Shown one piece after another: positions 37,149 through 46,652 of a DNA stretch of 64,000 nt. The notes under the pieces were generated by a model. It worked only from the letters and a program-made list of their open reading frames with translations, was not told the origin of the DNA and searched no databases. The translations under genes were made by a program, and so were the position numbers. Numbering within the stretch: position 1 is the first letter of the stretch; each line of letters begins with the position of its first letter. Origin of the DNA: Roseibium sp. Sym1 (lineage in GTDB: Bacteria; Pseudomonadota; Alphaproteobacteria; Rhizobiales; Stappiaceae); assembly GCF_027359675.1 (NCBI RefSeq), contig NZ_CP114786.1:3074501-3138500 (forward strand), in the 5' to 3' direction.

Positions 37149-38228
37149 TCAGGCCGCCCGCGAGGTGGCGATCTGCGGATCGAGCGCGCCCGAGGCGTAA
37201 CGGGCGGCCATGTCGTCGAGGGAGACCGGCCGGATCCTGCCGGCCTGGCCGGCGGTGCCGAAGCGTTCGAAGCGATCGCGGCAGAGCGTCTCCAGCTCGT
37301 CCATCGCCGGGATCATGAACTTGCGCGGGTCGAATTCCGCCGGCTTGTCACGGGCGAGCTTGCGGAACTGCCCGGTCATGGCCATGCGGCAGTCGGTGTC
37401 GATGTTGACCTTGCGCACGCCCATCTGGATGCCGCGCTCGATCTCCTCGACCGGTACGCCATAGGTCTGGGGCATTTCGCCGCCGTTTTCGTTGATGAGA
37501 TCCTGCAGGTATTGCGGCACGGAACTTGAGCCGTGCATCACCAGGTGGGTCGAGGGCAGGTTCCGGTGGATCGCCTCGATGGTGGCCATCGACAGGATGT
37601 CGCCATCGGGCTTGCGGGAGAACTTGTAGGCGCCGTGGCTGGTGCCGCAGGCAATCGCCAGCGCGTCGCATTTGGTGGCGAGCACGAAGTCGACCGCCTG
37701 GTCCGGATCGGTCAGGAGCTGATCCTGGCTGAGCTTGCCTTCCGCGCCCGAACCGTCTTCCTCGCCGGCCTCGCCGGTTTCCAGCGATCCGAGCACGCCG
37801 AGTTCGCCTTCCACGGAGGCGCCGACCGCGTGGGCGGCCTGCGTCACGCGGCGGGTGATCCCGACATTGTAGTCGTAGCTCGCCGGGGTCTTCATGTCCT
37901 CTTCCAGCGAGCCGTCCATCATCACAGAGGTGAAGCCGTGGCGGATGGCGGAAAGGCAGGTGGCTTCGTTGTTGCCGTGGTCCTGGTGCATCACGATGGG
38001 GATGTCCGGATGCATCTCGGCGAGGGCGGCGACCATGTTGCGCAGCATGATGTCGCCGGCATAGGAGCGGGCGCCGCGGCTCGCCTGCAGGATCACGGGC
38101 GCGTCGCAGCCGGCCGCCGCGCGCAGGATCGCCAGGCCCTGTTCCATGTTGTTGATGTTGAACGCCGGCACGCCGTAGCCGTGTTCGGCGGCGTGATCGA
38201 GGAGTTGCCGGAGAGTGATGAGTGCCAT
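37149..38228 (-). CDS. cbbA: class II fructose-bisphosphate aldolase
   Basis: Zn2+-dependent aldolase of 359 aa for fructose 1,6-bisphosphate and sedoheptulose 1,7-bisphosphate. The N-terminal [12 protein letters not shown], metal-binding VMHQDHGNN and the glycine-rich GTSHGAYKF block are typical. The frame extends to 38303, but ATG 38228 ([10 protein letters not shown]) is the usual start and lies just after the cbbT stop. It is the fourth gene of the cbb operon. Confidence 0.95.
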   Translation of the reverse strand: MALITLRQLLDHAAEHGYGVPAFNINNMEQGLAILRAAAGCDAPVILQASRGARSYAGDIMLRNMVAALAEMHPDIPIVMHQDHGNNEATCLSAIRHGFTSVMMDGSLEEDMKTPASYDYNVGITRRVTQAAHAVGASVEGELGVLGSLETGEAGEEDGSGAEGKLSQDQLLTDPDQAVDFVLATKCDALAIACGTSHGAYKFSRKPDGDILSMATIEAIHRNLPSTHLVMHGSSSVPQYLQDLINENGGEMPQTYGVPVEEIERGIQMGVRKVNIDTDCRMAMTGQFRKLARDKPAEFDPRKFMIPAMDELETLCRDRFERFGTAGQAGRIRPVSLDDMAARYASGALDPQIATSRAA

Positions 38229-38244
38229 GGTGGTCTCCCGAAGG

Positions 38245-40233
38245 TTAGAGCAGTGTCTTCGCGGCATTGGCAACCGCGGCCGGGGTGATGCCGAAATGGT
38301 CATAGAGGTCGGGGGCAGGGGCCGAGGCGCCGAAGCCGGTCATCCCGACAAAGGCGCCGTCGGAGCCGATCAGCGCATCCCAGCCCTGGCGGACCGCAGC
38401 TTCGACACCGACACGGGGCACCGTTCCGAGCACCGCGGCGCGGTAGGCCCGGTCCTGTTTGGCGAAGAGTTCGAAGGACGGCGCGGAGACGACGGCGGCC
38501 TTGATGCCGTTCACCGCCAGGAGGTCCGCGGCGGCGAGCGCGATCTCGACTTCCGAGCCGGTCGCGATCAGCGTGACGTGACGGTCTCCGTCCGGTTCCT
38601 TCAGCACATAGGCGCCGCGGCGGGTCCTGTTCTCGATCGTGTGCTCGGTGCGCAGGGTCGGAAGTCCCTGGCGGGACAGGCACAGCACGGTCGGCGTCGT
38701 CCGCGAGGTGCCCGCGATTTCCCAGGCTTCGGCGGTCTCGACCGCGTCGGCGGGGCGCAGGACCGTGAGGTTGGGCATGGCGCGAAGCGATGCCAGGGTC
38801 TCGACAGGCTGGTGGGTCGGACCGTCCTCGCCAAGACCGATGCTGTCATGGGTCATGACATAGGCAACGGGTACGCCCATGAGGGCGGAGAGCCGGATGG
38901 CCGGGCGGCAATAGTCGGCAAAGGCGAGAAAGGTGCCGCCATAGGCAAAGAACCCGCCATGGAGGGCGATGCCGTTCATGGCCGCCGCCATGCCGTGTTC
39001 GCGGATACCGTAATGCAGGTAGCTGCCGCGATAATTGTCCCGGGAAACGGCGCGCATGCCGCCGGTCCGCGTGTTGTTGGAGCCGGTCAAGTCGGCCGAG
39101 CCGCCAATCGCATTCGGCAAGGCTGCCGCGACGACTTCCAGTGCCAGTTCGGAAGCCTTGCGGGTGGCCAGCTTCGGCGCCTCGGCGCTCAGCTTTTCCT
39201 TGTGCGCGGCGATGGCCGCGGCAAGTGCCCCGGTGTCGGGCCCGGCTAGGGCGGTGTCGAAACCCTGTTTCAGGGGATGGTCCTGTTTGCGGGCTTCCCA
39301 GGCAAGACGCGCCTTGCGGCCCCGGTCCGCGACATCCTCCCAGGCCTGTTTGATCGGGGCCGGGATCTCGAATGCGGGTGCTGCCCAGTCCAGGGCAGTC
39401 CGGGCGGCGGCAATCTCCTCGGCACCGAGCGGTGCGCCATGGACCTTGTGGCTGCCTGCCTTGGTCGGGGCACCTTTGCCGATCACCGTGCGACAGGCGA
39501 TCATCGAGGGACGGCCGGTTTCCTCCCGGGCCGTGGCGATGGCGTTCGCGATCGCCTCGGCGTCGTGGCCGTCGACGCTCAGGACGTGCCAGCCGGCAGC
39601 CTCGAAACGCCGGGCCTGGTCCATCGAGGTCGACAGGTTCGTCGGACCGTCGATGGTGATGCGGTTGTCGTCCCAGAGGACGATCAGGCGGCCAAGACCG
39701 AGATGGCCGGCCAGGTCGACGGCCTCGTGGCTGATGCCTTCCATCAGGCAGCCGTCGCCGGCGAGCACATAGGTGTAATGATCGACGAGGTCATCGCCGA
39801 AACGGGCATTCATCATGCGTTCGGCGAGCGCCATGCCGACGGCGGTGGCGATGCCCTGGCCGAGCGGACCGGTGGTGGTCTCGATGCCCTTGGCATGGCC
39901 GTATTCGGGATGGCCGGCCGTGCGCGCGCCGAGCTGGCGAAAGGATTTCAGCTGGCCGGCATCCATGTCGTCATAACCGAGCAGGTGATGGATCGCGTAG
40001 ACAAGCATGGAGGCATGACCGGCACTGAGGACGAAACGGTCGCGGTCGGGCCATGCCGGATCGGACGGGTCGATCTTCATGAAACGGCTGAACAGCACCG
40101 TGGCGACATCGGCGAGGCCCATGGGAGCACCCGGATGACCGGAATTGGCCGCCTCGACCGCGTCCATGGCCAGGACGCGAATGGCATTGGCCATCAGGGC
40201 TTCGCTGGTCTGCGTCGGGGTATGGACGTTCAT
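38245..40233 (-). CDS. cbbT: transketolase
   Basis: Thiamine diphosphate enzyme of 662 aa that moves two-carbon units among sugar phosphates in the Calvin cycle. [14 protein letters not shown] near 34-47, the ThDP motif [13 protein letters not shown]...DDNRITIDG and [17 protein letters not shown] are clear. ATG 40233 gives the normal N-terminus; the frame runs upstream but that part is a cbbP shadow. It lies between cbbP and cbbA. Confidence 0.96.
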   Translation of the reverse strand: MNVHTPTQTSEALMANAIRVLAMDAVEAANSGHPGAPMGLADVATVLFSRFMKIDPSDPAWPDRDRFVLSAGHASMLVYAIHHLLGYDDMDAGQLKSFRQLGARTAGHPEYGHAKGIETTTGPLGQGIATAVGMALAERMMNARFGDDLVDHYTYVLAGDGCLMEGISHEAVDLAGHLGLGRLIVLWDDNRITIDGPTNLSTSMDQARRFEAAGWHVLSVDGHDAEAIANAIATAREETGRPSMIACRTVIGKGAPTKAGSHKVHGAPLGAEEIAAARTALDWAAPAFEIPAPIKQAWEDVADRGRKARLAWEARKQDHPLKQGFDTALAGPDTGALAAAIAAHKEKLSAEAPKLATRKASELALEVVAAALPNAIGGSADLTGSNNTRTGGMRAVSRDNYRGSYLHYGIREHGMAAAMNGIALHGGFFAYGGTFLAFADYCRPAIRLSALMGVPVAYVMTHDSIGLGEDGPTHQPVETLASLRAMPNLTVLRPADAVETAEAWEIAGTSRTTPTVLCLSRQGLPTLRTEHTIENRTRRGAYVLKEPDGDRHVTLIATGSEVEIALAAADLLAVNGIKAAVVSAPSFELFAKQDRAYRAAVLGTVPRVGVEAAVRQGWDALIGSDGAFVGMTGFGASAPAPDLYDHFGITPAAVANAAKTLL

Positions 40234-40244
40234 GGCAAGCTCCT

Positions 40245-41117
40245 TCAGGCGCGTTTGGATTCGTTGACCAGGCGCAGGATCATCGGGGTGAAGATCAGCT
40301 GCATCGCCAGGTCCATCTTGCCGCCGGGGATGACGATGGAATTGGCACGGGTCATCCAGCTGTCGTGGATCATGGTCCGGAGATAGGCGAAGTCGATGCC
40401 GCGCGGATTCTTGAAGCGGATGACGACCAGGCTCTCGTCCGGGGTCGGAATCCAGCGGGCAATGAAGGGGTTGGAGGTGTCCACCACGGGCACGCGCTGG
40501 AAATTGATGTCCGTCTCGGTGAATTGCGGACAGATGCAATGCACATAGGCGTGCATGCGGCGCAGGATCGTGTCGGTTACGGCTTCGGTCGAATAGCCAC
40601 GCCGGTCCTTGTCCCGGTGGATCTTCTGGATCCATTCCAGGTTGATCACCGGGACCACGCCGATCTTCAGGTCCGCCAGGGACGACAGGTTGACGGTGTC
40701 ATTGACGACGGCACCGTGCAGGCCCTCGTAGAAGAGCAGGTCCGACCCTTTTTCCAGAGGCGCCCAGTCGGTGAAGCTGCCGGGTGCGGCGCCGTAGCGT
40801 TCGGCCTCTTCCTCGTCGTGAACATAGTGCCGGGTCTCACCCCCGCCGGTCTCGCCATAGGTGCGGAAAACCTCTTCCAGCTTTTCCAGCTCGTTGGCGT
40901 CGTAGCTGAAATGGCTGAAGGTCTCGTCGCCGGCACTCTTGCGGGTGTCCAGTTCCTGTTTCATCTGGGTCCGGTCGTAGCGGTGAAACGCGTCCCCCTC
41001 GATCGAGACGGTGCGGATGCCTTCCCGCCGGAAGATCTGGTCGAAGGTGCTCTTGACCGTCGTCGTGCCCGCACCCGAGGAGCCGGTCACCGAGATGATC
41101 GGATGTTTCTTGGACAT
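40245..41117 (-). CDS. cbbP: phosphoribulokinase
   Basis: Kinase of 290 aa that makes ribulose 1,5-bisphosphate from ribulose 5-phosphate and ATP. The P-loop GSSGAGTTT at 12-20, [10 protein letters not shown] with the catalytic Asp region, and YEGLHGAVV are intact. This is the proteobacterial (class I, octameric) type, usually NADH-activated. It is the second gene of the operon, 41 bases from cbbF. Confidence 0.96.
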   Translation of the reverse strand: MSKKHPIISVTGSSGAGTTTVKSTFDQIFRREGIRTVSIEGDAFHRYDRTQMKQELDTRKSAGDETFSHFSYDANELEKLEEVFRTYGETGGGETRHYVHDEEEAERYGAAPGSFTDWAPLEKGSDLLFYEGLHGAVVNDTVNLSSLADLKIGVVPVINLEWIQKIHRDKDRRGYSTEAVTDTILRRMHAYVHCICPQFTETDINFQRVPVVDTSNPFIARWIPTPDESLVVIRFKNPRGIDFAYLRTMIHDSWMTRANSIVIPGGKMDLAMQLIFTPMILRLVNESKRA

Positions 41118-41158
41118 GGTTATCCTTCAAAATCTTGTTGCGCCCGGAGGCGTGGATG

Positions 41159-42166
41159 TCAGCCGCGGAACAGGCCGCGGGTGCCGAACAGGGCAGAGAC
41201 TTCCTGGTCGGGCAGGTCGTGATAGGCGGTGACACGGTCGACCTTGTCGACCGATCCGAAGACAAACGGCGTGCGCTGGTGGAGCGTTTCAGCCGCCTGG
41301 TCGAGCAGGCGGTCGGTTCCGGTGGTTGCCCTGCCGCCGGCCTGTTCGACGAGAAAGGCGATCGGCGCGCATTCGTAGACGCTGCGCAGGCGGCCTTTCT
41401 CGTAGCCGGCCCGGCTGTCCGCCGGATAGAGGAAGATGCCACCCCGGTTCAGGATCCGGTGGGTCTCGGCCACAAGAGAGGCCACCCAGCGCATGTTGAA
41501 GTTCTTGTCACGCGGGCCTTCGGCGCCTGCCAGGCAATCGTCGATATAGGCACGGACCGGCTTGGACCAGTGGCGGTAGTTCGACGCGTTGATGGCGAAT
41601 TCGCTGGCGGTCGCGGGGATGACGAGACGGTCGTTGGCCAGTTTGAACTGCCGGTCGATGGGGTCGAGCACATAATGCTGCACGCCTTCGCCGAAGGTCA
41701 GGATAAGCGCGGTCTGCGGACCGTAGATGAAATAGCCTGCCGCCAGCTGTTCGCTCGCGGGGCGCAGGAACGAGGCTTCCGCGTCATCCGTTGCCTGGAA
41801 AACGGAAAAAATGGTGCCGATCGACACGTTGGCGTCGATGTTGGATGAGCCGTCGAGTGGATCGATGGCAAGCGCGAAGCGGCCGCCGGGTGCCCGTTCC
41901 TGGATGTCGTCGCGCTCTTCCGAGGCGTACCAGCGGACATCGCAATTCGACAGGGCGTCGAAAAAGGCCGTGTCTGCCTCGACATCGAGGGCCTTCTGGG
42001 TATCGCCGTCCGTGTTCTGACCGACCTCTCGGCCGAGGCCGCCGGTCAGGGGACCCATGGCAATGGTTCGCGATAGGCTCTCCGCGACCTGGCAAAGGCC
42101 GTCGATCAGCGCGAAACCATCCGATGGGATTCGGTCCGGTTCGATTGCCGGGCGTGTCGCTTTCAT
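41159..42166 (-). CDS. cbbF: class 1 fructose-1,6-bisphosphatase
   Basis: Phosphatase of 335 aa acting on fructose (and sedoheptulose) bisphosphate. ASEERDD near 81-87 and the metal-site motif [11 protein letters not shown] at 101-111 are conserved. The open frame begins at a GTG at 42205, but ATG 42166 with GGGAGG upstream is a much better start. It is the first gene of the minus-strand cbb operon, divergent from cbbR. Confidence 0.95.
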   Translation of the reverse strand: MKATRPAIEPDRIPSDGFALIDGLCQVAESLSRTIAMGPLTGGLGREVGQNTDGDTQKALDVEADTAFFDALSNCDVRWYASEERDDIQERAPGGRFALAIDPLDGSSNIDANVSIGTIFSVFQATDDAEASFLRPASEQLAAGYFIYGPQTALILTFGEGVQHYVLDPIDRQFKLANDRLVIPATASEFAINASNYRHWSKPVRAYIDDCLAGAEGPRDKNFNMRWVASLVAETHRILNRGGIFLYPADSRAGYEKGRLRSVYECAPIAFLVEQAGGRATTGTDRLLDQAAETLHQRTPFVFGSVDKVDRVTAYHDLPDQEVSALFGTRGLFRG

Positions 42167-42260
42167 CAAGGCCTCCCGTCCTTGTGGGCTCGCCTTGATA
42201 TTCACGGTTCTGGCTGTAAACTGAATTTAAAACTTCATAACCTGAATTAAAGAAAATTAA
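42167..42260. promoter_or_regulatory. divergent cbbF/cbbR promoter with LysR-type site
   Basis: This 94-bp AT-rich gap must contain both promoters. TTCATAACCTGAA at 42234-42246 fits the T-N11-A rule for LysR-type regulators with TTCA/TGAA arms, and CTGAATT is repeated at about 42221 and 42242. CbbR is expected to bind here to activate the cbb operon and repress itself. Confidence 0.6.
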
Positions 42261-43211
42261 ATGACGCCAATAAACACGATCACGTTCAAGCAATTACGGG
42301 CCCTGGCCGCCGTGGTGAAGACCGGCGGCATCAGCGGCTCTGCGGAGATTCTGGGGCTGACGCCGCCCGCGGTGCACACCCAGCTCAGGGTTCTTGAGGA
42401 AAATTTCGGCTGTGCGCTCGTCAACCGGACCAGGGCCGGCAGCTTCGAGGCGACACCGGCGGGCAACGCGCTTCTGGAGGCCTACGAAACCTCCCTGTCG
42501 GCACTGGGCAAGGCGATCGGCAGCATCGATGCCATGAAGAAAGGCCGGGCCGGGCGCGTGGTGCTGGGTGTGGTCAGCACGGGCAAGTATTTTGCGCCGT
42601 CGATCGTCGCGCAGTTGAAACGGGACTATCCCGACATCGAGGTGGTGCTGCAGGTGGGCAACCGGGACCGGACCATTTCGGATCTCGGCTCCGGCAAGAT
42701 CGATTTGGCGATCATGGGCAGGCCGCCGCGCCAGCCCGAGGTGACCGCCTACAATATCGGCGATCATCCCCATATCCTGATTGCAAACCCTGCGCATCCG
42801 CTGGTCACGGGCGGCAAAGTGGACAAGGCGGATATCCTGAGGGAGAACTTCATCATGCGTGAACCCGGCTCGGGGACGCGGATCCTGTCCATGCGTTTCC
42901 TGGACCAGCTCAGCGAGGGCCAGACCTTCACCTTCACGGAGATGGAATCGAACGAGTCGATCAAGCAGGCCGTGATTGCAGGGCTTGGTATTGCGCTGAT
43001 TTCCGCACATACCGTGATCGAGGAACTGAAGTCGGGTCGCCTGGCCATTTTGAGGGCCGCGCCCCTGCCGATCATCCGGCACTGGTTCGTGCTGCATCGG
43101 GCCGACCTCACTCCGGATCCCGCGATGCAGAAGGTGCTGGACTATATCCGCGGCAATGGCGAGGCCCTTCTGGCGGAAGGCGAAATTTCCTCCCTGCTGG
43201 CAGCCGGGTGA
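42261..43211 (+). CDS. cbbR: LysR-type regulator of the Calvin-cycle operon
   Basis: Transcription factor of 316 aa with an N-terminal winged HTH (about 4-63; GGISGSAEILGLTPPAVHTQ forms the helix-turn-helix) and a LysR substrate-binding domain. It is divergent from cbbF, the classic place for CbbR, which senses metabolites such as RuBP or NADPH. GSGTRILSMRFL in the effector domain is typical of CbbR-like proteins. The ribosome site is weak (AAAGAAA). Confidence 0.92.
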   Translation: MTPINTITFKQLRALAAVVKTGGISGSAEILGLTPPAVHTQLRVLEENFGCALVNRTRAGSFEATPAGNALLEAYETSLSALGKAIGSIDAMKKGRAGRVVLGVVSTGKYFAPSIVAQLKRDYPDIEVVLQVGNRDRTISDLGSGKIDLAIMGRPPRQPEVTAYNIGDHPHILIANPAHPLVTGGKVDKADILRENFIMREPGSGTRILSMRFLDQLSEGQTFTFTEMESNESIKQAVIAGLGIALISAHTVIEELKSGRLAILRAAPLPIIRHWFVLHRADLTPDPAMQKVLDYIRGNGEALLAEGEISSLLAAG

Positions 43212-43397
43212 TCCCGGGAACGGGTGCCCCGCTCGCGGTGCGGAACCTGATCGACCGTGCCTGGCACGGGCGGCGATTGCCTGACCGCGTCTCCTTTGCA
43301 ATCATCCCGAAGCCCTGGCGCGCCCGCTCCGGGTCCTTTGCACCAGCCGGCCGCGAAAAATCGCGTCCTGTCTCCAGACACGGGTTTTTCGTCCGCA

Positions 43398-44129
43398 ATG
43401 CCTCATCTTTTTCTCAACCGGCCCAGAAATTTCGACCTGACGGCCAAACCTGCGACAAGGGGCAAGGAACTCCTCTGGGAGAGCGTCAACGCTGCCTTTT
43501 ACAAGATCGGCGGTTTGATCTTCATCTTCGGCAGCGTGCTCTTTTTTCCTGCCTTCGAGGCCTATGAGGATGTCGGTGCCTGGTTGTTCGTCGTCGGGTC
43601 GCTGTTCTACCTGCTGGTGACCGGGCATGACCTTATCGAAGTGATCAATGCGCGGCGTCGCCGGTCCGGTCCGCCGGGCTTGTGGGACCGGCTCGAGGCC
43701 GCTGCCGCGCTGACCTATGTCGGGGGGACACTTCTGTTCATCGTCGGCAGCCTGTGTTTTCTCAAGCGGTTTGGTGCGGAGGAGGCCGGAGCCACCTGCT
43801 TTGTCGTCGGCAGTCTCCTGTTTGTCGCCGGTGCGGTCGTGAACGTGCTCCAGATCGTGACCGCCGGCAGCCTGATCAAGCTGCAGCTGATGAACCTGAC
43901 GGCGATTTCCTTCGTGACGGGGTCGGTCCTGTTTGCCGTTGCCTCGGTACCGTATCTCTGGACGGTGAAGAACAGCGCGGACGCCCGGGAACTCTATGCC
44001 TATCTGGCACTTCTTTACGTCATCGGCAGCGTGCTGTTCCTGCTCGGAGGCATCTTCAACTACTGGCGTGCCCTGCTTGTCATCCGGGGCGTCAGCCGCT
44101 TGCGTGACCTGCTCCGTGCGAGCAGGTGA
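43398..44129 (+). CDS. YrhK-domain-like multi-repeat membrane protein
   Basis: Membrane protein of about 243 aa built of three similar two-helix units (about 29-78, 96-145 and 155-225), each with a GSxLF pattern as in YrhK-like domains (for example FIFGSVLFFPAF, FIVGSLCFL, YVIGSVLFLLGGIF). Function is unknown. The chosen start begins MPHLFLNRPRNF and lacks a clear ribosome site; the frame is open from 43257, so the start is uncertain. It stands alone between cbbR and a convergent GntR gene. The 186-bp gap before it shows no other feature. Confidence 0.62.
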   Translation: MPHLFLNRPRNFDLTAKPATRGKELLWESVNAAFYKIGGLIFIFGSVLFFPAFEAYEDVGAWLFVVGSLFYLLVTGHDLIEVINARRRRSGPPGLWDRLEAAAALTYVGGTLLFIVGSLCFLKRFGAEEAGATCFVVGSLLFVAGAVVNVLQIVTAGSLIKLQLMNLTAISFVTGSVLFAVASVPYLWTVKNSADARELYAYLALLYVIGSVLFLLGGIFNYWRALLVIRGVSRLRDLLRASR

Positions 44130-44156
44130 AGCCTGTCTGCCCGCCTGGCTGCTAGG

Positions 44157-44882
44157 TCAGAAATATTCCGGGTTCCGGGCGACGATCTGTTCGACTTTCT
44201 CAAGCGTTCCAGAGAGGTGGGCCCGCACGGCTTCGTCGCAGGCCCGGGCATCGCCCTGTTCGATCGAATCAAGAATAAGCCTGTGGTATTTGAGGATGTT
44301 CGACGCCTTCCCCGGATCGGGCAGGTTGAGGTTGCGCAAGCGGTCGATATGGCCTGACCGGGACTCGACCAGCGCGTGGAGATTGGCCACGCCCGCCGAT
44401 TGAAACAGCGACAGGTGAAACTGCTTGTCCAGGGCTGCGAACGCATCCAGGAGCCCGTCCGACAGGGCCTTTTCCTGCAGGCTCAGTATTTTCCGCGCCG
44501 TTGCGGTACTGCCGGAAGCTTTCTCCAGGGCCAGCTTCCGAGTGATTTCAAGTTCAAGGGACAGTCTCAGGAACTGCGTTTCACGCGCCTGATCGACATC
44601 GATCTTCGAGACTTCGGTCTTGGATTGGGGGTAGATGGTGAGAAGCCCTTCCTCCTCCAGCTTCATCATGGCGTCACGCACCGGCGTCTGGCTGACGCCG
44701 TAGTGTTTCGCGATCTCGCCGCGTGACAGGCCCAGGCCGGGATGGAGTTCGAGCGAAATGATCCTGGAGCGCAGGGATTCCTGGATCTGCTGGCTCACGG
44801 AGATGCGTTTTATCCGCTCTCCCTGCTCGTGTCCTTCGCTTCCGTTGAACGCCTCAAGAAGGTGAGCCGGCTTGAAATTCAT
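44157..44882 (-). CDS. GntR-family regulator (FadR/FCD subgroup)
   Basis: Transcription factor of 241 aa. The N-terminal winged HTH (LSRGEIAKHYGVSQTPVRDAMMKLEEEGLL near 48-77) is standard GntR; the C-terminal all-helical FCD domain has the metal/ligand residues in the LDKQFHLSLFQSAG and CDEAVRAHLSGTL blocks. It is divergent from the sugar-acid TRAP operon with a perfect 16-bp palindrome in between. It is therefore the likely repressor, released by the imported acid or its catabolite. Confidence 0.88.
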   Translation of the reverse strand: MNFKPAHLLEAFNGSEGHEQGERIKRISVSQQIQESLRSRIISLELHPGLGLSRGEIAKHYGVSQTPVRDAMMKLEEEGLLTIYPQSKTEVSKIDVDQARETQFLRLSLELEITRKLALEKASGSTATARKILSLQEKALSDGLLDAFAALDKQFHLSLFQSAGVANLHALVESRSGHIDRLRNLNLPDPGKASNILKYHRLILDSIEQGDARACDEAVRAHLSGTLEKVEQIVARNPEYF

Positions 44883-44948
44883 CGGGTCTTCCTCTCTGCC
44901 CTTTCCAGGAGATTTCCGGGTCACAATACATCAGGCTTGCAAAAGATA

Positions 44949-44964
44949 CACTAATATATTAGTG
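44949..44964. promoter_or_regulatory. 16-bp perfect palindrome, GntR operator candidate
   Basis: CACTAATATATTAGTG is perfectly self-complementary and lies 45 bases before the dctP start and 67 before the GntR start. A further ATTAGT half-site follows at 44966-44971. This is a strong candidate operator controlling both divergent transcripts. Confidence 0.65.
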
Positions 44965-45009
44965 CATTAGTCAGACGGGGGTGCTCCCGCCTATGATTAG
45001 GAGGAAATC

Positions 45010-46035
45010 ATGAAATCGAATATCGCAGCGCTGGTCGCGGTGACCGTTTCCGCACTGGCAACACAAGCGAACGCCGAAACATTCAACATTCAGTCGTCGT
45101 TCAACGCGGGGGACTTTTCCACCCAGTACCTGACTGAAAACTGGTTGCCGAAACTCAAGGAGAGGACCGGCGGCCGGGTCGAGATCGTGTTGACACCGAA
45201 CGGTTCCGTGGTCCCGGCGCGTGAAACCCCGGATGCCGTGGCCGCGGGCGTTCTCGAGGGTGACTTCACCTCGGTGAACTATTTTGCCGGCCGCGAGCCC
45301 GCGTTCGCAATTCTCGGAGACCTGATCTCCGGCTACGACACGCCCCAGCAGATGCTCGGTTTCTGCAAGGACGGCGGCGGCGAGGCCATGATGCAGAAGG
45401 CTGCCGACACGATCACGGGTGGTGAAGTCCACGTCGTGGCCTGCGGTCCCTATTCGCGTGAAGCCCTCCCGGCCCGTACGCCCATCCGCACATTCGAAGA
45501 CCTGAAAGGCAAGAAAATCCGTTCGCCCGAAGGCCTCGCGGCTGCCGTCTTCCAGGCCGCCGGTGCCTCGCCGCTTTCCATTCCGTTTTCCGAAGTCTAC
45601 GGGGCGCTGGAAAAAGGCATCGTGGATGCCGCCGACGCGTCCGCCTATGTGAACAACGACGCAACCGGCCTTCACGACGTCGCGCCTTACCCGCTCTATC
45701 CGGGCATCCATTCGATGCCGTCGATGCAGTTCACGATCAACAAGGCCGTCTGGGATGACCTGTCCGCAGAGGATCAGAAGACTTTGCGCGACTGGTGGTA
45801 TGAGGCCATGTACGCAATGGCGGACGAAGTGGGCAGGAAGGACCGTGAACTGGCCGAGCGCGACAGCGGCTCGGAGAAGATCGAAGTGATCGACTGGGCC
45901 CAGGAAGACCGCGACAAGCTGCGTGAAGTCGCCCGCGAGCAATGGGAAGCCTATGCCGAGAAATCCGATCTGGCCAAGGAAGCCCTCGCGGCGAACATCG
46001 CCTACATGACCGAGATCGGGCTCTTCAAGAAGTAA
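45010..46035 (+). CDS. TRAP transporter substrate-binding protein (DctP family)
   Basis: Receptor of 341 aa with a signal peptide (1-22, ending ANA) and the DctP fold. The Arg-containing RTPIRTFEDLKGKKIRSPEG and FSEVYGALEKGIVDAAD blocks match the family. TTAGGAGG precedes the ATG. It heads an operon with DctQ, DctM and sugar-acid enzymes, so a hexonate, pentonate or related acid is the likely ligand. Confidence 0.9.
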   Translation: MKSNIAALVAVTVSALATQANAETFNIQSSFNAGDFSTQYLTENWLPKLKERTGGRVEIVLTPNGSVVPARETPDAVAAGVLEGDFTSVNYFAGREPAFAILGDLISGYDTPQQMLGFCKDGGGEAMMQKAADTITGGEVHVVACGPYSREALPARTPIRTFEDLKGKKIRSPEGLAAAVFQAAGASPLSIPFSEVYGALEKGIVDAADASAYVNNDATGLHDVAPYPLYPGIHSMPSMQFTINKAVWDDLSAEDQKTLRDWWYEAMYAMADEVGRKDRELAERDSGSEKIEVIDWAQEDRDKLREVAREQWEAYAEKSDLAKEALAANIAYMTEIGLFKK

Positions 46036-46057
46036 CCTTCCCGTCTCTCCCACCGAC

Positions 46058-46092
46058 GGGACGCCAGCCGGTTTCACACAGGCGGGCGTCCC
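46058..46092 (+). other. hairpin between dctP and dctQ
   Basis: GGGACGCC (46058-46065) and GGCGTCCC (46085-46092) form an 8-bp stem 23 bases after the dctP stop, without a T-run. Probably limits read-through or stabilises the dctP mRNA. Confidence 0.5.
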
Positions 46093-46130
46093 GCATCCTT
46101 CGTTCCCACCTTCACATTTCCGGGAAGATA

Positions 46131-46652
46131 ATGAAGCGTATTCTCGCCACCTATGCCGGTATAATGGACCGCATAAGTGTCTTTGTCGGCCAGGGCTGCT
46201 CCGTCCTCTTGTTTGCCTGCATCATCGTGTCGGCACTTGAGGTTGTCCTGCGCTACGGCTTTGACAGACCCACCGTGTGGTCGACCGAACTGGCCATGAC
46301 CCTGTGCGCGTCGGCATGGGTGCTCGCGGTCGGTTACGTGACCGAACGCCGCCGCCACATTTCCATCACCATGATCGAGGGGCTGGTCAGCCCGCAAACC
46401 TGGCGCCGCCTGCGGCTGTTCCAGATGCTGGTCGCGATCGGGTCGCTGACCATTCTCGTAATGGCGCTCTGGGATCCGGCCGTGAAGGTCCTCAAGCGGA
46501 CCGAGCATTCGGGTACGGCCCTGAATTCGCTCCAGCCAACCTATCTGAAGGTTCTCCTGTTGATCGGCTGCTGTCTCTATATCGCGCAACTTCTGGCAAA
46601 CATCATCCGCTGGGCACAGGGAACGGAAGGGGAGATGCGCGATGGGCATTGA
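46131..46652 (+). CDS. TRAP transporter small permease (DctQ family)
   Basis: Four-helix inner-membrane protein of 173 aa. VLRYGFDRPTVWSTELAMTLCASAWVLAVGY is the DctQ core, and RRHISITMI follows. The start MKRILATYAG at 46131 has GGGAAG upstream; earlier in-frame sequence is the dctP hairpin region. It overlaps dctM by 11 bases. Confidence 0.87.
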   Translation: MKRILATYAGIMDRISVFVGQGCSVLLFACIIVSALEVVLRYGFDRPTVWSTELAMTLCASAWVLAVGYVTERRRHISITMIEGLVSPQTWRRLRLFQMLVAIGSLTILVMALWDPAVKVLKRTEHSGTALNSLQPTYLKVLLLIGCCLYIAQLLANIIRWAQGTEGEMRDGH

